From Actinomycetota bacterium (lineage in GTDB: Bacteria; Actinomycetota; Acidimicrobiia; IMCC26256; JACDBD01): DNA of 15,727 nt. The DNA is taken from the NCBI GenBank assembly GCA_013695115.1, contig JACDBD010000312.1:1-15727 (forward strand), in the 5' to 3' direction. The number at the start of each line of letters is the position of its first letter. Position 1 is the stretch's first letter. A program made the position numbers and the translations under genes. Below the pieces are notes generated by a model. That model saw only the letters and a list, made by a program, of their open reading frames with translations. It searched no databases and was not told the origin of the DNA. Positions 12,973 to 15,727 of the stretch are shown here, one piece after another.

Positions 12973-14184
12973 ATGCCGAGCGACTTCAACCCCTTCGAGC
13001 CCGGGCAGGCGCAGCGGGCGTGGCCGCTGCTGGCCAAGCTGCGGCGCGAGGGGCCGGTGGCACCGATCGCCGGGGGCATGCACTACGTCACCCGTCACGC
13101 CGAGTGCCGCGAGGCGCTGCGCGATACCGAGTCGTTCTCGAACGCGTCGGGGATGAAGGCCCCGGGCGTCGAGGTGCCCTTCGAGGACCGGATCCTGGGC
13201 GAGCTCGACCCGCCCCAGCACACCGCGGTCCGACGGGTGATGGTGACCGCGCTCACACCCAAGGTCGTCCACGCGGCCGAGCCGTTCATCCGCGACACCG
13301 CGAGCGCGCTGCTCGATGCGGTACCGGTGCCGGGCTCGGCCGACCTGGTCGCCGCGTTCACGGTCCCGCTCCCCAACCGGGTCACGGTGCACCTGCTCGG
13401 GTTCCCCGCCGGCGACGCCGACACGATCGCGGGCTGGGCCAAGGAGCTGATGGTGAGCGAGTTCCCCCGCACCAACCGCACCGAGCGGGGGGAGGGCTTC
13501 GCCGCCGCCTTCCCCGACTTCGCCGGCTACATCGACGAGCGAGTCGAGCGGCGGATCGGCGAGGTCGAGCGGGGCGAGGACGTACCCGACGACGTGCTCA
13601 CCCGACTCGTCAAGCTCGAGGTCGACGGCGTGCGCCTGACCCGCCGGCAGCTGCGCGCCCTCACCCGCAACCTGATCACCGGGGGGCTCACGACCACGAG
13701 CCAGCTCCTCGGCAACCTCCTCCACGAGGTACTGGCCACACCGGTGGTGGAGGACGCAGTGCGCGCCGACGAGACCGCGCTCGCGCGCGCGGTCGATGAG
13801 AGCCTCCGGGTAGCGCCGCCGGTCCTGTTCGCGGCCCGGGGGTGTGTGCGCGACACCGCCATCGCCGGCACCGAGATCGGGGCGGGCGAACGGGTCATCA
13901 TGGGCACGGGATCGGCCAACCGCGACGAGCAGGTCTTCGACGCCGGCGGCGAGTTCCGCATCGACCGCCCCAACTCCGACCAGCACCTCAGCTTCGGGTA
14001 CGGGCCGCACGTCTGCCCGGGCGCGGGGCTGGCGCGGACGGTGGCCCGCATCGGCGTGGCCGCGTTCCTGGAGCGGTTCGCCCCCGGTTCGGTGCACCTC
14101 ACCGCCGGGTACGAGTTCGAGAACGTGCCGACGTTCTTCGAGATCGGCCCGCAGCGCCTCCCGGTGGAGACGATGGCGCCGTGA
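12973..14184 (+). CDS. Cytochrome P450
   Basis: This is a 403-aa soluble bacterial P450. The heme-binding loop is FGYGPHVCPGAGLAR, with Cys348 as the thiolate ligand and all FxxGxxxCxG positions present. The K-helix ExxR is ESLR (Glu276, Arg279). The region ELDPPQHTAVRR matches the C-helix signature with its heme-propionate contacts. The I-helix reads TGGLTTTS around 236-243: the usual acidic residue before the conserved Thr is replaced by Leu or Thr, depending on alignment. The family hydroxylates or otherwise oxidises small molecules and needs external ferredoxin and reductase, neither of which is here. The substrate is unknown. The ATG at 12973 fits the PFEPGQAQRAWPLLAKLRREGPV N-terminus and the leaderless -10 box. 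The stop overlaps the next gene as GTGA. Confidence 0.95.
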   Translation: MPSDFNPFEPGQAQRAWPLLAKLRREGPVAPIAGGMHYVTRHAECREALRDTESFSNASGMKAPGVEVPFEDRILGELDPPQHTAVRRVMVTALTPKVVHAAEPFIRDTASALLDAVPVPGSADLVAAFTVPLPNRVTVHLLGFPAGDADTIAGWAKELMVSEFPRTNRTERGEGFAAAFPDFAGYIDERVERRIGEVERGEDVPDDVLTRLVKLEVDGVRLTRRQLRALTRNLITGGLTTTSQLLGNLLHEVLATPVVEDAVRADETALARAVDESLRVAPPVLFAARGCVRDTAIAGTEIGAGERVIMGTGSANRDEQVFDAGGEFRIDRPNSDQHLSFGYGPHVCPGAGLARTVARIGVAAFLERFAPGSVHLTAGYEFENVPTFFEIGPQRLPVETMAP

Positions 14185-14618
14185 GCGACGACCTCACCGG
14201 GCTGGCGGGCGAGCTGTTCGCGCAATGCCCGCAGGAGCAGCACCGGGTGCTGCTGGCGGTGCTCGAGCGCGCGGCTGCCGACCAATACCGGCGCTGGGCG
14301 GACGAGGTCGGGGACGAGCACCGGGCCGGGATCCTCGAGTGCGCGGCACGCGAGGAGAAGGTGGCGGAAGTACTGGAAGCAGCGGCGCCGAACGCGACCG
14401 CCACCGCGGCTGCGCTCGGGGAGCGGTTCCCCGATCTGGGCGCGCGCTACGCGGCGCTGCTCGACGGGAAGAGCCTGGTCGAGCAGTTCGCGATCCAGGC
14501 CGCGGGCGAGCGGGCGGGGGGCGAGCTGCTGCGGTCCTACGCGCTGGCGGACGCGGCCGAGCTCGAAGACGCGAACGCCGCCTTCCTCGACCGCGTCTCC
14601 CACGAACTTCCCAGCTGA
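14181..14618 (+). CDS. Helical protein of unknown function, coupled to the P450
   Basis: I do not recognise this 145-aa protein with certainty. It is almost entirely helical and Ala/Glu-rich. Helices run over about 18-43 (EQHRVLLAVLERAAADQYRRWAD), 46-68 (EHRAGILECAAREEKVAEVLE), 72-94, and a long C-terminal pair after KSLVEQFAIQ. The spaced Glu/His positions and four-helix look suggest a ferritin- or rubrerythrin-like bundle, but no clean EXXH pair of the di-iron type is evident. The GTG start shares four bases with the P450 stop (GTGA), so co-translation is likely. The product may act on or protect the P450 reaction, which is inference. GGAG lies 11 bases upstream of the start. Other possibilities include a small regulatory or chaperone-like protein. 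Confidence 0.75.
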   Translation: MSDDLTGLAGELFAQCPQEQHRVLLAVLERAAADQYRRWADEVGDEHRAGILECAAREEKVAEVLEAAAPNATATAAALGERFPDLGARYAALLDGKSLVEQFAIQAAGERAGGELLRSYALADAAELEDANAAFLDRVSHELPS

Positions 14619-14646
14619 CCCACCGGGAGACCGCAGAGCCCGTCCG

Positions 14647-14690
14647 TAGCGTCCGTGCCCATGAGACCTCGGACGGGAGGCACGACGGTG
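14647..14690 (+). other. Orphan promoter and ribosome site without a matching gene
   Basis: On the plus strand TAGCGT (14647-14652) is followed by ATG at 14661, a GGGAGG site at 14675-14680 and GTG at 14688, which looks like the start of a gene. The frame beyond reads into the antisense of two gene fragments and has no recognisable protein. It may be the surviving upstream end of a gene lost by rearrangement. Confidence 0.3.
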
Positions 14691-14746
14691 ACGAAATGGA
14701 AATCACCGCTGCTCCAGGTCTTCTGCTGGCGCGCCTTGAGCTCAGT
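14687..14746 (-). pseudogene. Fragment of a methyltransferase N-terminus
   Basis: The minus strand encodes TELKARQQKTWSSGDFHFVT. LKxRQQxTWxSGDF is the N-terminal signature of a group of class I SAM-dependent (UbiE-like) methyltransferases, where it precedes the glycine-rich SAM site. After HFVT the similarity ends and no SAM motif follows, so only about 20 residues remain. It partly overlaps the end of the next fragment in another frame. Recognition is from memory of the family and the match is short. Confidence 0.45.
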
Positions 14747-14915
14747 GAGCGTCGCGGGCGTTGTCGTTGTAGCTGGTCCACCAGGCGGCGTCGCCGAAGA
14801 CCTCGAGGGTCTCGGGATCATCCGAGTCCCGGGCGGTTCCGGCCACGAGTTCGTAGGCCGCGGCCCAGTCGCAACGGGCCAGCGCCTCCCGAGCCTTCTC
14901 GACCGCCGTTTCCAT
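14742..14915 (-). pseudogene. 57-aa remnant of a LuxR/ATPase-type regulator N-terminus
   Basis: ATG at 14915 to TGA at 14742 encodes 57 aa. METAVEKAREALARCDWAAAY and ETLEVFGDAAWWTSYNDNARDA resemble the N-terminal helical segment of large LuxR-type regulators with TPR-like repeats, usually written as REAxxxxxWxxAYxxL...EDLExLAxAAWW. In intact relatives this segment is followed by hundreds of residues; here the frame stops at once. A site GGGGCAGG lies about seven bases before the ATG. It could instead be a complete small protein, but the abrupt end beside another fragment favours a remnant. It is divergent from the response-regulator gene, and the surrounding 440 bp (14619-15059) hold no intact gene. 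Confidence 0.5.
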
Positions 14916-14954
14916 CGTGAACCTGCCCCTTTCCCGCAGCAGGATTGTGGCAGA

Positions 14955-14989
14955 GGGCGGGCCGTCCCTTTTCGACCTCGGTCCCGCCC
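14955..14989. repeat. 7-bp inverted repeat with 21-bp spacer
   Basis: GGGCGGG (14955-14961) and CCCGCCC (14983-14989) are exact reverse complements. They lie upstream of the response regulator and of the divergent remnant. Low-complexity GC-rich arms make chance a real possibility. Confidence 0.3.
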
Positions 14990-15003
14990 GCCTGGCAGTG
15001 GGT

Positions 15004-15036
15004 TCACAGGAAACTCACAGGCGATCTGTTTACGGT
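15004..15036 (+). promoter_or_regulatory. Response-regulator promoter with tandem 11-bp repeat
   Basis: TCACAGG occurs at 15004-15010 and again at 15015-15021, an exact direct repeat with an 11-bp period. This spacing is typical of tandem sites for OmpR/PhoB-family dimers. A -10 box TACGGT lies at 15031-15036 and no -35 box is visible where the repeat sits. This suggests activator-dependent, perhaps autoregulated, transcription starting near 15043. Confidence 0.5.
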
Positions 15037-15042
15037 GAGCGT

Positions 15043-15063
15043 ATGCCTGGGAGGTTCGAGTGA
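15043..15063 (+). other. Possible leaderless 6-codon upstream ORF
   Basis: ATG at 15043 lies exactly six bases after the TACGGT box. It reads MPGRFE and stops at TGA 15061-15063, which overlaps the GTG start of the response regulator as GTGA. The same stretch contains the GGGAGG ribosome site, so it may simply be a 17-base leader. Confidence 0.3.
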
Positions 15064-15727
15064 CCGAACGACCAGAACCGGTGACCCGAGCGGACGGGTC
15101 GTCGGCCCAACTCCTCGTGGTCGACGACGAGGAGGCCCTGCTCGACCTGCTCGGCGATGCGCTGCGCTTCGCCGGCTACGAGGTGCGCACCGCCCGCAGC
15201 GGCTTCGAGGCGCTGCGCACCGCCGCCGACGAGCGGCCCGACCTGCTGGTGCTCGACGTCAACCTGCCCGACCTGGACGGCTTCGAGGTGTGCCAGCGGC
15301 TGAGGCGCGACGGCGAAGACGTGCCGGTGGTCTTCCTCACCGCCCGCGACGACCCGGCGGACTTGCGCGCCGGGTTCACTGGTGGCGGCGACGACTACGT
15401 CACCAAGCCCTTCAGCCTCGAAGAACTGCTGCTGCGGATCGAAGCGGTTTTGCGCCGCAGCCGGAGCGACCGGAGCGAGCCGTCCCGGCTCACTTGCGGC
15501 GACCTGGTCCTCGACGAGGATGCGCATCGGGTTTGGCGCGGTGGCGGCGAGGTGGCACTCTCGCCGACCGAGTTCCGTCTGCTGCGCTACCTGATGCTCA
15601 ACCGCGATCGCGTCGTCTCCCGCAACTAGATCCTCGACCATGTCTGGGATTACGAGTTCGTCGGCGACCCCTCGGCCGTGGAAACGTATATCAGCTACCT
15701 GCGCCGCAAGCTCGGTGACCGCAACAG
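15060..15727 (+). pseudogene. OmpR/PhoB-type response regulator interrupted by an in-frame TAG; 3' end cut by the window
   Basis: The receiver domain (about 17-130) is complete, with acidic pair Asp22/Asp23, phospho-acceptor Asp66 (VLDVNLPDLDG), Thr94 (FLTARDD) and Lys116 (YVTKPFS). A winged-helix domain follows from about 142 (LTCGDLVLDEDAHRVWRGG, then LSPTEFRLLRYLMLN). Codon 190 is TAG (15627-15629) where relatives usually have Gln in SRxQILDHVW. The frame then continues perfectly as ILDHVWDYEFVGD and ETYISYLRRKLGDRN to the window end. A single C-to-T change would explain it. The 189-aa product would keep the receiver but lose the recognition helix and wing. GTG at 15060 has GGGAGG five bases upstream. 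A sensor kinase gene would be expected beyond the right edge. Sequencing error or amber read-through are alternatives. Confidence 0.85.

Noticed and set aside
11514..13799. 761-aa plus-strand open frame
   Set aside because: Runs antisense to the PQQ-type gene and then out of frame through the P450; composition is typical of a shadow.
12955..14097. 380-aa minus-strand open frame
   Set aside because: Opposite the P450; low-complexity shadow composition.
14655..15038. 127-aa plus-strand open frame
   Set aside because: Its body is antisense to two recognisable fragments. Only its first bases, with promoter and ribosome site, look meaningful and are listed as an orphan start.
1..15727. tRNA, rRNA, CRISPR array, transposase or phage genes
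   Set aside because: None seen on either strand: no repeated spacer pattern, no cloverleaf with a conserved T-loop, and no transposase or integrase motif.

Overview
The window is GC-rich throughout, with GC-dominated third codon positions, frequent GTG starts and -10 boxes of the TANNNT type. Its families (amidohydrolase_2, SnoaL/NTF2-like proteins, a cytochrome P450, MEDS-HATPase and STAS regulators, a cyclase-AAA regulator, lipobox lipoproteins) fit a high-GC actinobacterium, most likely an uncultured member of the Acidimicrobiia or a related environmental group. That placement is inference from gene content, not from a marker gene. No rRNA, tRNA, CRISPR array, insertion sequence or phage gene is visible.

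Layout. 1-2000 (minus): a DUF1326 protein, coupled to a gene leaving the left edge, and an amidohydrolase. 2040-2432 (plus): a small lipoprotein. 2498-4162 (minus): a 60-aa helical protein, a truncated adenylate cyclase-ATPase and an NTF2-like protein. 4296-5090 (minus): a prephenate/arogenate dehydrogenase, divergent from a secreted glucosaminidase-type lipoprotein (5151-5918) whose domain order appears circularly permuted. A small acidic protein follows (5997-6212). 6221-9179 (minus): two overlapping alpha/beta hydrolase genes, one cytoplasmic and one a 667-aa lipoprotein esterase. 9267-9467 (plus): a 66-aa protein. 9584-10921: a MEDS-HATPase anti-sigma-type kinase facing a STAS anti-anti-sigma protein. 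11026-12932 (minus): a SnoaL-like protein coupled to a secreted PQQ-type beta-propeller. 12973-14618 (plus): a P450 overlapping an unknown helical protein. 14619-15059: gene remnants. 15060-15727 (plus): an OmpR/PhoB-type response regulator with an in-frame TAG.

How the genes work together. The P450, hydrolases, amidohydrolase, SnoaL-like proteins and PQQ-type protein look like accessory catabolic genes, but no complete pathway is present. The kinase/STAS pair is probably a partner-switching module controlling an alternative sigma factor encoded elsewhere; the kinase gene is preceded by a match to the actinobacterial sigma-B/sigma-F promoter (GTTT-N16-GGGTAG). Three regulatory loci are damaged or incomplete: the cyclase-ATPase, the fragments at 14687-14915, and the response regulator.

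The strongest leads are the apparent circular permutation of the glucosaminidase, the single-base nonsense codon in the response regulator, and the partner-switching module. Several starts also lie exactly six bases after a TANNNT box, which suggests leaderless transcripts. I did not find a clear multi-gene system that I could call entirely new.
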